From positions 1 through 64,000 of the forward strand of contig CACABO010000004.1 of NCBI GenBank assembly GCA_902530745.1: 64,000 bases of DNA, written 5' to 3'. The DNA comes from an uncultured Alphaproteobacteria bacterium. Lineage in GTDB: Bacteria > Pseudomonadota > Alphaproteobacteria > HIMB59. Position numbers and translations under genes: made by a program. The notes beneath the pieces were generated by a model that ran no database searches, was not told where the DNA came from, and saw nothing but the letters and a program-made list of their open reading frames with translations. Shown in pieces: positions 54,176 to 64,000 of the stretch (the first letter of the stretch is position 1; every line of letters starts with the position of its first letter).

Positions 54176-55477
54176 TTAAATTAATCTGTCTTGGAAACCT
54201 ATCAATTGATTGTTAACAATGATATCTGATTTTTTAATAGGTCTAAGCAGTTCTATGCCTTCTAAACTTATACATCTACTTAGTGCAACATAAAGTTGTC
54301 CTGGGGCAAAAGAGCCTTGACTCATATCTATAATTACTCTTTCAAATGTTTGTCCTTGACTTTTATGAATTGTGATTGCCCAAGCCAATCTCATTGGATA
54401 CTGTTTGAAAGATCCTGTTATTTCCTCTTGAACTTCTTGTTGATCATCATCATAGGTATATTGAATACGATCCCATTTTTCTTTTTTAACCTCATATATT
54501 TTATTATTAATTTTTACTTTTATTTTTTTTTGAGCAATATCATGAATTATACCAATAGATCCATTAACCCACCTTTTTTCAGGATCATTTTTAATCATAA
54601 TTACTTGAGCTCCTTTTTTTAATTTTAAGATTTCATCAGTGGGAAATAATTCTTTATAAAATTGACCAGTAGCTTGTCCCCTGTAAGAAAACTCCTCCTG
54701 ATTTAACTGGCTTAAATATTTTTGATTAATGCTGCTCGCTCGAGCATTAGTTGTAGTAAGTATGATTTTACCTTCATCCATCTCAATGTGATCAGTTAAA
54801 GAGTCGTTTATATTCTCGATCTGCGTGTGAGTAATTGAGCCATCTCTAACAGAGTTAAGCAAATGAATAAAATGGTCATCTTTTTGACGATAAATATTAT
54901 GTAATTCAAGCGTTTTAAATTGGGCATCCTGGAAAATATTTGAATGAAAGAAGAAATGACCTTTAGGATAAATGCGCTGTAGAAGTCCTGACTCATCCAT
55001 ATTCACAACTGGTGGTAGTTGAAATAAATCCCCAAAAACGATTAACTGAACTCCGCCAAATGGTTGTGTAAGTTTTTTTCTGTGAACACGAAGGCTATAA
55101 TCAATCGCATCAAAAACATCAGCACGAACCATAGATATCTCATCAATAATTAATGTTTCCAAATTTTGAAGAATTTCGATTTGTCTTACTTTTTTTATAT
55201 GTCGTGTTTGAATAACCTTTGGTGGAAAACCAAAAAATGAATGAATAGTTTGTCCTTTAACTCGAATTGCAGCGACTCCTGTTGGAGCAAGAACAACTGT
55301 ATTCTTCTTTGTTATAGATCGAAAGTAGGCCAATAGTGTAGACTTACCACTACCTGCTTTACCAGTAATATAAAAATGATCTTTTGTACTTTCAAGTTGC
55401 TCAATAATATTTTCAAATTCTTCACTGAGCTCGAAATCGTCAGGTAGTAAACTATTATAATTTCGCTTATAGCTCAT
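54176..55477 (-). CDS. PIF1/RecD-like ATP-dependent DNA helicase
   Basis: 433 aa, SF1B helicase. FYITGKAGSGKSTLLAYF (Walker A, about 36-50), VVLAPTGVAAIRVKGQTIHSFF, LIIDEISMVRADVFDAID (Walker B), GVQLIVFGDLFQLPPV, and the C-terminal AWAITIHKSQGQTFERVIID and PGQLYVALSRCISLEGI. Unwinds DNA 5' to 3'; small PIF1-like forms are common in marine bacteria. It overlaps pncC by 11 bp. Confidence 0.93.
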   Translation of the reverse strand: MSYKRNYNSLLPDDFELSEEFENIIEQLESTKDHFYITGKAGSGKSTLLAYFRSITKKNTVVLAPTGVAAIRVKGQTIHSFFGFPPKVIQTRHIKKVRQIEILQNLETLIIDEISMVRADVFDAIDYSLRVHRKKLTQPFGGVQLIVFGDLFQLPPVVNMDESGLLQRIYPKGHFFFHSNIFQDAQFKTLELHNIYRQKDDHFIHLLNSVRDGSITHTQIENINDSLTDHIEMDEGKIILTTTNARASSINQKYLSQLNQEEFSYRGQATGQFYKELFPTDEILKLKKGAQVIMIKNDPEKRWVNGSIGIIHDIAQKKIKVKINNKIYEVKKEKWDRIQYTYDDDQQEVQEEITGSFKQYPMRLAWAITIHKSQGQTFERVIIDMSQGSFAPGQLYVALSRCISLEGIELLRPIKKSDIIVNNQLIGFQDRLI

Positions 55478-55946
55478 CTATAATATTATTTAACATGTGA
55501 AAACATTCTTTCACTGTACCTTTTTGAATTTGAATTCTAGAAAGTTTTGGATTGAAATTTAATTGTTCGATATAAATATTTTTTTTAAAATATAATCCGA
55601 TAAAAACTAAACCTACAGGTTTTAATTTAGTACCACCGTTTGGACCAGCTACACCTGTTGTTGAAAATGTTAGCTGACTTTTGGAAATCTTGTGTAAATG
55701 TAAACACATTTGAGCACATACTTGACGGCTGACCGCACCGTACCTTTTAATAGTACTAGATTTGACTTTGAGATTTTTAATTTTTGAGTCATTTGAATAT
55801 GTTATCAACCCAGTTTTATAAATTTTAGATATACCAGACACAGCTGTAAATTCTGCTGCAAGCAAACCACCAGTACAAGATTCTGCTGTTGAAACTGATA
55901 TGTTTTTATCGAGTAAATATTTGATTGTTTTCGAAACGACGCTCAT
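55467..55946 (-). CDS. pncC: CinA C-terminal family nicotinamide-nucleotide amidase
   Basis: 159 aa, single-domain form. STAESCTGGLLAAEFTAVSGIS, GLITYSNDSKIKNLKV, YGAVSRQVCAQMC and STTGVAGPNGGTKLKPVGLVFIGL are PncC hallmarks. Deamidates NMN to NaMN in pyridine nucleotide salvage. First gene of the minus-strand run that reaches down to 46504. Confidence 0.94.
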   Translation of the reverse strand: MSVVSKTIKYLLDKNISVSTAESCTGGLLAAEFTAVSGISKIYKTGLITYSNDSKIKNLKVKSSTIKRYGAVSRQVCAQMCLHLHKISKSQLTFSTTGVAGPNGGTKLKPVGLVFIGLYFKKNIYIEQLNFNPKLSRIQIQKGTVKECFHMLNNIIDEL

Positions 55947-56070
55947 AAGCTAGTTATACTTATTATATGGGCGAAGAAATAACAATGGTGCTTATTGGTA
56001 TAAAAAAAATGCATAATTAATCCCCATAATTCAGAATAAATGTCGATAAATTAACAAAATTTGTCTATAC

Positions 56071-56089
56071 ATATGCAAATATTGCATAT
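56071..56089. promoter_or_regulatory. perfect palindrome, candidate operator
   Basis: ATATGCAA - ATA - TTGCATAT, perfect 8-bp arms, 47 bp before the SD of the 27-aa gene. It overlaps where promoter elements would be (TTGTCT at 56061). Core ATGCAA-N3-TTGCA is shared with 28311-28324. Otherwise the 387-bp gap 55947-56333 holds only the small gene and the hairpin below. Confidence 0.55.
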
Positions 56090-56135
56090 TACTATGAAAT
56101 CCTATAACTTAATTAAAGGAATCATGGAGGTTTAT

Positions 56136-56219
56136 ATGGCAGATATGTTTACAGGACACTACCCCTTTATAGTTATGATTATTTGGTTCATAGCAGGTTT
56201 CATCGGATCAAAAATGTGA
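56136..56219 (+). CDS. 27-aa membrane peptide
   Basis: ATG 56136 to TGA 56219 encodes MADMFTGHYPFIVMIIWF followed by IAGFIGSKM: one hydrophobic helix with a glycine-rich end. GGAGG lies 5 nt before the ATG, the ideal SD; an ATG at 56124 that overlaps this SD would add four residues. A palindrome lies upstream and a G/C-rich hairpin just after, so the unit looks self-contained. I know no matching family. Candidate roles are a membrane subunit of a larger complex or a stress peptide; neither is shown. Confidence 0.62.
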   Translation: MADMFTGHYPFIVMIIWFIAGFIGSKM

Positions 56220-56226
56220 TTGTGAT

Positions 56227-56248
56227 GAGGGCAGTCCACGCTGCCCTC
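56227..56248 (+). terminator. G/C-rich hairpin after the 27-aa gene
   Basis: Perfect 8-bp stem GAGGGCAG / CTGCCCTC, loop TCCACG, 7 bp after the stop. It lacks a T-run, so it may be a 3'-stabiliser, a leaky terminator or an RNA element ahead of the transaminase gene. Confidence 0.5.
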
Positions 56249-56333
56249 TCCCTACTCTAAAAGATGACATTATTACCCTTGCTGAAGCATTTGTGAGGGA
56301 ATAATGTATCTTTATTAAAAGTCAGGAGAGAGA

Positions 56334-57647
56334 ATGAATAAGCCAAATAATCTAGAACCGCTGTGGATGCCTTTCACTCCTAACAAAGTATTTAAGAAAG
56401 ACCCAAGAATTATTGTCGGTGCTAAAGATATGCATTTTATTAGTGACGATAATCGTGAAATTTTAGATGGTACTGCAGGGCTATGGTGTGTAAACGCCGG
56501 TCATGGTAGAAAAAAAATTCAAGAAGCTGTAAATAAACAAATTGAAAATCTTGATTACTCTCCACCTTTTCAATTTGGACATCCGAAACAATTTGAACTA
56601 GCTAATCGTTTAGCTGAGATTTTTCCTGAAGGAATGAATCATGTTTTCTTTTCTAATTCAGGATCTGAAGCAGTTGATAGTGCATTAAAAATTGCACTAG
56701 CTTATCAACGTGCACGTGGACATTCATCTAAAACTAGATTAATAGGTCGCGAAAGAGGTTATCATGGTGTGGGTTTTGGAGGAATAAGCGTAGGTGGTAT
56801 GGTAAAAAATAGAATGTACTTCGGATCAATGTTAAATGGTGTTGACCATTTACGCCATACCCACAATTTAAAATTGAATGCTTTTTCAAAAGGTGAACCT
56901 GAACATGGAGCAGAACTTGCCGATGATTTAGAGCGTCTTGTTCAATTGCATGATGCATCAACTATTGCAGCTGTAATTGTTGAGCCAATTGCTGGATCAA
57001 CTGGTGCGCTGCCTCCGCCTAAAGGATACTTAAAAAGATTAAGAGAGCTCTGCACAAAACATGACATTTTATTAATTTTTGATGAAGTCGTAACTGCCTT
57101 TGGCCGTATGGGAAAAGCAACTGGCTCTGAGTTTTTTGGTGTAACACCAGATATTATTTCATGTGCAAAAGGTATTACAAATGCCACCATCCCTATGGGT
57201 GCAACCATAGTTCAAGACTTTATTTATGAATCAATGATGGAAAATGCGGATGCTCCAATAGAATTATTTCATGGATATACTTACTCTGGTCATCCTGTTG
57301 CTTGCGCTGCAGCCTTAGCAACACTAGATATTTATCAAGAAGAGGGATTATTTGATAATGCTGCTCATATGGCGCCTATTATTGAGGAAGCCGCTCATAG
57401 CCTGAAGGGCACAAAACATATAATCGATATTAGAAATTTAGGAGTGATTGCTGCACTCGAATTAGAGCCTAAAGGTAATGCTGTTGGTGCAAGAGGGTTT
57501 GAAGCTATGAAAAAAGCTTGGGATCTTGGCTTAATGGTAAGAGCTAACGGAGATACGCTTGCTTTTTCTCCACCTTTAATAATTAAAGAAAATCAGGTCG
57601 ATGAAATGTTTACTAAAGTAAAAAAAGCCCTGGAACAAGTAGACTAA
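56334..57647 (+). CDS. omega-amino acid-pyruvate (beta-alanine) aminotransferase
   Basis: 437 aa class III PLP aminotransferase. LDGTAGLWCVNAGHGRKKI, FFSNSGSEAVDSALKIALAYQRARGH, GRERGYHGVGFGGISVGG, VDHLRHTHNL, IFDEVVTAFGRMG and ISCAKGITNATIPMGA (Schiff-base Lys about 282) are the strings of beta-alanine-pyruvate transaminases. It moves the amino group of beta-alanine or related omega-amines to pyruvate; taurine is a less likely substrate. The SD GGAGAGAG is good. Preceded by the 27-aa gene and palindrome. Confidence 0.9.
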   Translation: MNKPNNLEPLWMPFTPNKVFKKDPRIIVGAKDMHFISDDNREILDGTAGLWCVNAGHGRKKIQEAVNKQIENLDYSPPFQFGHPKQFELANRLAEIFPEGMNHVFFSNSGSEAVDSALKIALAYQRARGHSSKTRLIGRERGYHGVGFGGISVGGMVKNRMYFGSMLNGVDHLRHTHNLKLNAFSKGEPEHGAELADDLERLVQLHDASTIAAVIVEPIAGSTGALPPPKGYLKRLRELCTKHDILLIFDEVVTAFGRMGKATGSEFFGVTPDIISCAKGITNATIPMGATIVQDFIYESMMENADAPIELFHGYTYSGHPVACAAALATLDIYQEEGLFDNAAHMAPIIEEAAHSLKGTKHIIDIRNLGVIAALELEPKGNAVGARGFEAMKKAWDLGLMVRANGDTLAFSPPLIIKENQVDEMFTKVKKALEQVD

Positions 57648-57829
57648 AAACGTTCCCCACTTCAACCTTACGCTGACTCGAAAATGCAACTTTGTATGTG
57701 TAATTTCACATTTACTTACCAATCTTTATATCAAGACTTCCTGAAAAAATGATTTTATAAAAAGACATAAAAAAAATAGAGGTTTTATTTCGAACTATGT
57801 CAGCAAAAATTATTACTTGACTAATAAAT

Positions 57830-57842
57830 GTTATATTATTAC
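57830..57842 (+). promoter_or_regulatory. possible Zur-like box upstream of COG0523 operon
   Basis: GTTATATTATTAC at 57830-57842 is one mismatch from the GTTATA-N-TATAAC half-sites typical of Zur operators, with TTGACT at 57817 as a -35 candidate. The 265-bp gap 57648-57912 otherwise shows nothing I can name. Weak evidence, supported mostly by the downstream genes. Confidence 0.35.
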
Positions 57843-57912
57843 AAATTTTGATTACAGTATTTTGAAACAGTTAATAATGAAAACAAATCAACTTATAAAA
57901 AAGGTATCTTAA

Positions 57913-58884
57913 TTGGATAATCTTCATCAAGTGCCAGTAACAGTCTTAACAGGATTTCTTGGAGCAGGAAAAACAACTCTTTTAAATCGAATTTTAACAG
58001 AACAACACGGAAAAAAATATGCTGTAATTGTTAATGAGTTTGGTGAACAAGGGATTGATAATGATCTTGTTGTTGATGCTGATGAGGAAGTTTTTGAGAT
58101 GAATAATGGTTGCATTTGTTGCACTGTTAGAGGTGATTTAATCCGTATTTTAAGTGGACTTATGAAACGGGCCGACAAACTAGACGCAATAATAGTAGAG
58201 ACCACAGGATTAGCTGACCCTGCCCCCGTTGCTCAAACATTTTTTGTTGATCAAGACGTTGCTGATCGAACAAAGTTAGATGCAATTGTTACAGTTGCAG
58301 ATGCTGTACATTTAAGTTCACAATTAACAGATCATCATGAAGCAGAGGAACAAATTGCATTCGCAGATGTGGTATTGTTAAACAAAATGGATCTTGTAGA
58401 TGAGGGCGGATTAAAGACTGTTAAAGAAAGAATAAAAAAGATTAATCCTTTTGCAAAAATTATTAATACAACAAAATGTGGTGCTCCTTTAAGTGAGATT
58501 CTTGATTTAGATGCATTTAGTTTAAAACGAGTTTTAGATGTAGAACCTGATTTTCTCACATCAGATCATGACCATGAGCATGATGATGACGTAACAAGTT
58601 TATCTTTTGTCTCTAAAACACCTCTAGATATGGAAAAATTTCAAAACTGGTTTAGCAAATTATTACAAACAAAGGGTCAGGATATATTAAGATCTAAGGG
58701 TATTCTTGACTTTAAAGGAGAGAGTGATCGATACGTATTCCAAGGTGTACATATGTTGATGGATGCATCAAAAATGGATAAATGGCCAGAGGGGAAAGAC
58801 CGTAGCTCTCGTATTGTTTTTATTGGCAGAAATCTTGAAAGTATGAATTTAAGAGAAGGATTTGAAAACTGTAAATCAGCATGA
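57913..58884 (+). CDS. COG0523/CobW-type GTPase (zinc chaperone-like)
   Basis: 323 aa, TTG start at 57913. TVLTGFLGAGKTTLLNRIL (Walker A), VNEFGEQGIDNDL, the metal motif NNGCICCTVRGDL (GCxCC), VETTGLADPAPV, LLNKMDLVD (NKxD) and a His/Asp-rich stretch HDHEHDDD (about 218-225) before the C-terminal domain. COG0523 GTPases deliver metals, often zinc in scarcity. It overlaps the WD40 gene by 4 bp (ATGA). Confidence 0.92.
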   Translation: MDNLHQVPVTVLTGFLGAGKTTLLNRILTEQHGKKYAVIVNEFGEQGIDNDLVVDADEEVFEMNNGCICCTVRGDLIRILSGLMKRADKLDAIIVETTGLADPAPVAQTFFVDQDVADRTKLDAIVTVADAVHLSSQLTDHHEAEEQIAFADVVLLNKMDLVDEGGLKTVKERIKKINPFAKIINTTKCGAPLSEILDLDAFSLKRVLDVEPDFLTSDHDHEHDDDVTSLSFVSKTPLDMEKFQNWFSKLLQTKGQDILRSKGILDFKGESDRYVFQGVHMLMDASKMDKWPEGKDRSSRIVFIGRNLESMNLREGFENCKSA

Positions 58885-59927
58885 ATGCTGATGCTAAAAA
58901 CTTCCAAGAATTAAATAAAACTAAATTTGAACAAAGAGGAACTGTATTTAATTTTGGAATCCCAATCACTAATGCTGTCTCAATAGGAAATTCTATAGCA
59001 GTTGGTTTTGGAGATGGTAGTGTGAGAATATTTAACTCTGAACAAAGTTCTGAGCCGATAAAAGCTCACAAAAGTATTGTTTTATGCATGTCCAAAGATG
59101 GTAATAATATTTTAACTGGTGGAGATGATGGTCGGTTTTTAAAAATCTCTCTTAATGGTGAGGTTAAGGAAATTGGGAACTTTGGATCTCGTTGGGTAGA
59201 TAATGTAACTGCGAGTAATGGGAGTTTAGTTTGTTCATCTGGAAAGGTTGTATATCTCTGGGCACCGGATAAAAAAGTGCCAAAATTATTTGAACATGAT
59301 AGTACCATTGGGGGAGTTGCATTCGATAAAAAAGGAAGAAGAATGGCAGTTTCTCGATATGGAGGAGTAACTCTTTGGAAGAAAGATTACAGTAATAAAT
59401 GGAAATCATCAGACTTGATTTGGAAAGGCTCTCACAACAAAGTAATTTTTAGTCCTGATGGAAAATACTTGGTGACATCTATGCAAGAAAACCGCTTACA
59501 TTTTTGGCGTTTAAAAGATAAATATGCTGCAGGAATGTCAGGATATGTAACAAAAGTTAAAAGTTTTGCTTTTGCTCATGACTCAAAATATTTAGCAACT
59601 TCAGGGGCTGAATATACGGTTTGTTGGCCATTTGATGGAGATGGACCAGAGGGTCGTGAACCTATTTGTTTTCCATATTTAGGAAAAAAACTAGTCAAAT
59701 TAGTAGAGCCATTTCCTAATGAAAATGCAATTTTTACTGGATTTAGTGATGGCTCAGTTTTTTTGTCTCAAATTGAAAATTTAGATAATACAATTATTAT
59801 TCGGAGTTCTACTAGCTCTGAAGTCTCAGCTATAGCAGTAACTAGTGATCGTTCAAATTTATTGATAGGTGATATGGGTGGAAATATTTTGTGGACATCG
59901 ATATGGGGCGATGAGGAAAATAATTAA
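58881..59927 (+). CDS. WD40-repeat protein of the COG0523 operon
   Basis: 348 aa. Repeats of the beta-propeller type are seen as VGFGDGSVRIFN, LTGGDDGRFLKI, VYLWAPDKK, FSPDGKYLVTSMQENRLHFWRL, YLATSGAEYTVCWPFDG and FTGFSDGSVFL, giving about seven blades. Alphaproteobacteria often encode such a propeller next to a COG0523 GTPase; it is thought to be a partner in metal handling, without a proven role. Overlaps neighbours by 4 bp and 1 bp. Confidence 0.87.
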   Translation: MNADAKNFQELNKTKFEQRGTVFNFGIPITNAVSIGNSIAVGFGDGSVRIFNSEQSSEPIKAHKSIVLCMSKDGNNILTGGDDGRFLKISLNGEVKEIGNFGSRWVDNVTASNGSLVCSSGKVVYLWAPDKKVPKLFEHDSTIGGVAFDKKGRRMAVSRYGGVTLWKKDYSNKWKSSDLIWKGSHNKVIFSPDGKYLVTSMQENRLHFWRLKDKYAAGMSGYVTKVKSFAFAHDSKYLATSGAEYTVCWPFDGDGPEGREPICFPYLGKKLVKLVEPFPNENAIFTGFSDGSVFLSQIENLDNTIIIRSSTSSEVSAIAVTSDRSNLLIGDMGGNILWTSIWGDEENN

Positions 59928-60169
59928 TGTTTAACAAAAAAAAACCAAATGCAGAAGCTATAAGAAATTTAAAAAAATTATTAACAAAGAAATTTAAATT
60001 GACAGAAAATACAATTTTAAATGTTGCAGAACTAAATTGTCATGAACCCGATTGTCCACCTACAGAAACTGTAATTACAGCTAGAAAAAAAGACAAATTA
60101 ACAAAAATTTGGCGTGTACATAAACCTATAGATGAAATATTAGAGTCTGATATTAATTCACTAGATTAA
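59927..60169 (+). CDS. 80-aa protein of the COG0523/WD40 cluster
   Basis: MFNKKKPNAEAIRNLKKLL leads to ILNVAELNCHEPDCPPTETVITARKKDK and a KPIDEILESDINSLD end. The N-x-L-x-C-x4-C-P-x-x-ETV pattern (Cys48, Cys53) is that of small alphaproteobacterial proteins found third in this operon, sometimes named nitrate reductase without basis. The Cys pair may bind metal. It starts on the last base of the WD40 stop. Confidence 0.78.
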   Translation: MFNKKKPNAEAIRNLKKLLTKKFKLTENTILNVAELNCHEPDCPPTETVITARKKDKLTKIWRVHKPIDEILESDINSLD

Positions 60170-60314
60170 TTCCTAGATTTAATAATTTGTAAAAAATATG
60201 TATCATTAAACTAGTGCTAGCAGAAAACAATAGAGATGGTTAATCAAGGTATGTAACTAAAAATTCATAATACATTTCTTTAAAACTTAGCAATGATACA
60301 TTAAGACTTAAAAA

Positions 60315-60959
60315 ATGCAAAAATACATATCTGAATTTATAGGCACATTTATTTTATTAGTATCAATTGTTGGATCTGGCATAGCAGGACAGCAATATAC
60401 GAATGATCAAATGGTAATTTTATTTAGTCATGCTGTTGTAATAGGTTTCACACTAATTTTTATAATTAGAATATTTGCAAATTTTTCTGGAGCTCATTTT
60501 AATCCTATTGTTTCAATTATATTTTTCTTACAAAAAGAATTGAGTTCTAGGGATTTATTTCTTTATATACTAATACAAATCATTGCAGCTGTACTAGGCA
60601 CACTTTTTGCTAATTATATTTTTGGATTAAATGTAATTGAGATTTCTTCAAATATAAGAAGTGGAGCAAATATATATATTTCCGAAATTTTTGCTGCAAC
60701 TGGATTATTATTGGTCATACTTTTATCTAGAGCAGATGGTAAAAATGTAGTTTCATTTAATGTTGGTATTTATATTACAGCAGCTCTTATATTTACATCA
60801 TCTACAAGTTTTGCAAATCCGGCTGTAACAATTGCTAGAATGTTTACAGAGTCATTTACGGGTATCAATCCCTCCACTGTAATATTTTTTATTAGTTGTC
60901 AAGTTATTGGAATGTTTGCTGCCTACATTTTGTATAACCAGTTCTTTAAAAGCAAATAA
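60315..60959 (+). CDS. MIP-family aquaporin / aquaglyceroporin
   Basis: 214 aa, six helices and two half-helices. The first NPA box is replaced by NPI (GAHFNPIVSI, about 61-70), the second is intact (FANPAVTIAR, about 158-167). ISEFIGTFILLVSIVGSG at the start is typical. The variant motif and the FANPAVTIAR string are shared with arsenite/metalloid-type bacterial MIPs; no ars genes are near. Passes water or small neutral solutes. Confidence 0.87.
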   Translation: MQKYISEFIGTFILLVSIVGSGIAGQQYTNDQMVILFSHAVVIGFTLIFIIRIFANFSGAHFNPIVSIIFFLQKELSSRDLFLYILIQIIAAVLGTLFANYIFGLNVIEISSNIRSGANIYISEIFAATGLLLVILLSRADGKNVVSFNVGIYITAALIFTSSTSFANPAVTIARMFTESFTGINPSTVIFFISCQVIGMFAAYILYNQFFKSK

Positions 60960-61053
60960 TTTCAAGGATTTTTGTAAATTATTAACAGAGACAATTCGTA
61001 TTGTTGACTTACTTACAGGTTAAATTTTAATGATTTCAATATTAATTAAGTAG

Positions 61054-63216
<2,163 letters not shown>

Positions 63217-63219
63217 TTA

Positions 63220-63882
63220 ATGTTCAATTATGGTAATATCCAACTTAAAGTTTGTGGTATTACAGATCAAAAATCTTTAGAAGTAATTCAAAAGTACTCT
63301 GTAAGTAGGGTGGGCCTTGTAAGTGATTTCTTATATGGCCCAAATACACTTAGCACTAAAGAAATTCAAGAACTGACTATTTCATCCTACAATTTAAAAT
63401 TAAATCCAATTTTATTGATTGGAAATATAAAGATGCAAGAAGTAATTAGTATCGTAAATGATGTAGCAATAAAAGAGGTTTGCATATCTAATCAATATAA
63501 AAATGAAGAAATTGAATTGCTGAATAATAAAACAGATGCAAAAATTTCAATTTCGGTAAATTATGAGAATTTTGACTATAATTTCTTTGAAGAGATTTTA
63601 AATAATATAAGTAGTTTTTATTACGATTTAAATATTTACAGAAAAGATACTATTGAAAAAAAATCTCTTGTGGAATGTGAAAAACAAATCAATCAATTAA
63701 AGATCTTTGCAAAACCTCTCTACCTTGGTGGGGGAATAAATATAGATAACATAAAAGAGGCAATTAAAACAATATCTCCTCATGGAATTGATATTTCAAC
63801 AGGTTTAAAACAATCTAATAGTGTGGATGAGGAAAAGCTTAAAAAAATCCTTGATAATCTTGGGTTTGACGAGATTTCTTAA
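63220..63882 (+). CDS. divergent phosphoribosylanthranilate isomerase-like (TrpF fold) protein
   Basis: 220 aa. The beta/alpha-barrel ends match TrpF: LKVCGITDQKSLEVI near the N-terminus with the catalytic-type Cys, and YLGGGINIDNIKEAIKTISPHGIDISTGL at the phosphate-binding C-terminal strands. Middle strands are poorly conserved (GPNTLS where SPR is usual). No other trp genes nearby; it is translated directly after katG with a 3-bp gap. It may be a true TrpF or a re-purposed isomerase. Confidence 0.62.
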   Translation: MFNYGNIQLKVCGITDQKSLEVIQKYSVSRVGLVSDFLYGPNTLSTKEIQELTISSYNLKLNPILLIGNIKMQEVISIVNDVAIKEVCISNQYKNEEIELLNNKTDAKISISVNYENFDYNFFEEILNNISSFYYDLNIYRKDTIEKKSLVECEKQINQLKIFAKPLYLGGGINIDNIKEAIKTISPHGIDISTGLKQSNSVDEEKLKKILDNLGFDEIS

Positions 63883-64000
63883 TAATAAATCGTTCATCTA
63901 AATTATTTATGAGTCTTTTGTAAGTATATTGGGTCTTTAAATCAATAAAATTAGGATTGAGGTCTAAAACAGGCTGTATAACAAAATCTCTTAAATGTGA
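63839..64000 (-). CDS. folK: HPPK (FolK) C-terminal fragment, runs off right edge
   Basis: 53 codons open from the edge to TAA at 63839. SHLRDFVIQPVLDLNPNFID resembles the R-x-F-V-L-x-P-L-x-D-I-x-P signature of 2-amino-4-hydroxy-6-hydroxymethyldihydropteridine pyrophosphokinase, near its C-terminus. The 3' end overlaps the TrpF-like gene by 44 bp in opposite orientation. Call based on one short motif only. Confidence 0.55.
   Translation of the reverse strand, partial: SHLRDFVIQPVLDLNPNFIDLKTQYTYKRLINNLDERFIIKKSRQTQDYQGFF

Noticed and set aside
56227-56248. Classical Rho-independent terminator
   Set aside because: Stem is good but no T-run follows (TCCCTACTC), so I list it only as a hairpin of uncertain role.

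Overview
The window looks like a chromosome segment of a streamlined, very AT-rich marine alphaproteobacterium (SAR11/HIMB59-like lifestyle; I cannot fix the clade). The reasons are the low GC (about 30% by eye), very short spacers, many 1-4 bp gene overlaps, and a gene set typical of ocean oligotrophs. That set includes a ProVWX betaine importer, a DmdA-like tetrahydrofolate methyltransferase, AmtB/GlnK, photolyase, a betA-like choline dehydrogenase, BioY and a COG0523/WD40 zinc cluster. No rRNA, tRNA, CRISPR, phage or insertion sequence was recognised.

Layout. (1) 1-13.8 kb is a surface-polysaccharide region: a partial acyltransferase, a sulfatase-like enzyme, a sugar aminotransferase, a sugar C-methyltransferase, a UXS-like dehydratase/decarboxylase, an RfbF-type cytidylyltransferase, two nucleotide-sugar dehydrogenases, a UDP-glucuronate 4-epimerase, a WecA-like initiating transferase, an MscS channel and an O-antigen ligase/polymerase. 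Further envelope genes (wzz-like, rfbA-like) lie at 24.9 and 29.9 kb. (2) 13.8-16 kb is groES-groEL with a perfect CIRCE operator, a sigma32-like promoter and a strong terminator. (3) 16-24 kb carries an oxidoreductase-SelD fusion, a VTT protein and CcdA, a CDP-alcohol phosphatidyltransferase, and a minus-strand run MFS-EamA-NUDIX-LeuDH-unknown. (4) 24-33.7 kb is mixed housekeeping (MsrB, Wzz, BioY, transaldolase, exonuclease I, SbmA/BacA-like, CysE) plus several small genes and a candidate small RNA. (5) 33.7-44.6 kb is a plus-strand catabolic/transport block: proV-proX-proW, a YeiH exporter, dmdA-like, MFS, RidA, a BBOX-like dioxygenase, an enolase-superfamily enzyme, glutathione peroxidase and pirin. 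(6) 44.6-46.3 kb is glnK-amtB. (7) 46.5-55.9 kb is an almost gapless minus-strand run from pncC to a SOUL heme protein. (8) 56-64 kb holds a tiny membrane peptide gene, an omega-amino-acid transaminase, a zinc-type GTPase/WD40 operon, an aquaporin, katG with a divergent trpF-like gene, and the end of folK.

How they fit together: UGD, the TviB-type dehydrogenase, the 4-epimerase and the UXS-like enzyme can build uronic-acid-derived sugars. The aminotransferase, methyltransferase and RfbF homologue suggest a modified CDP- or NDP-sugar. WecA/Wzy/Wzz/acyltransferase would assemble and decorate the glycan. The betaine importer, DmdA-like enzyme, choline dehydrogenase and BBOX-like dioxygenase point to use of methylated onium osmolytes.

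The most novel-looking items are small. One is a roughly 55-60 nt candidate sRNA at 28.4 kb whose loop is a pyrimidine-rich anti-Shine-Dalgarno tract. Another is a 27-aa membrane peptide with a strong SD at 56.1 kb. Both lie downstream of palindromes sharing the core ATGCAA-N3-TTGCA. The others are a 27-aa very basic protein at 24.2 kb that may be ribosome-associated, a 52-aa TRASH-like zinc-finger gene, and a 57-aa membrane protein translationally coupled to alaX.
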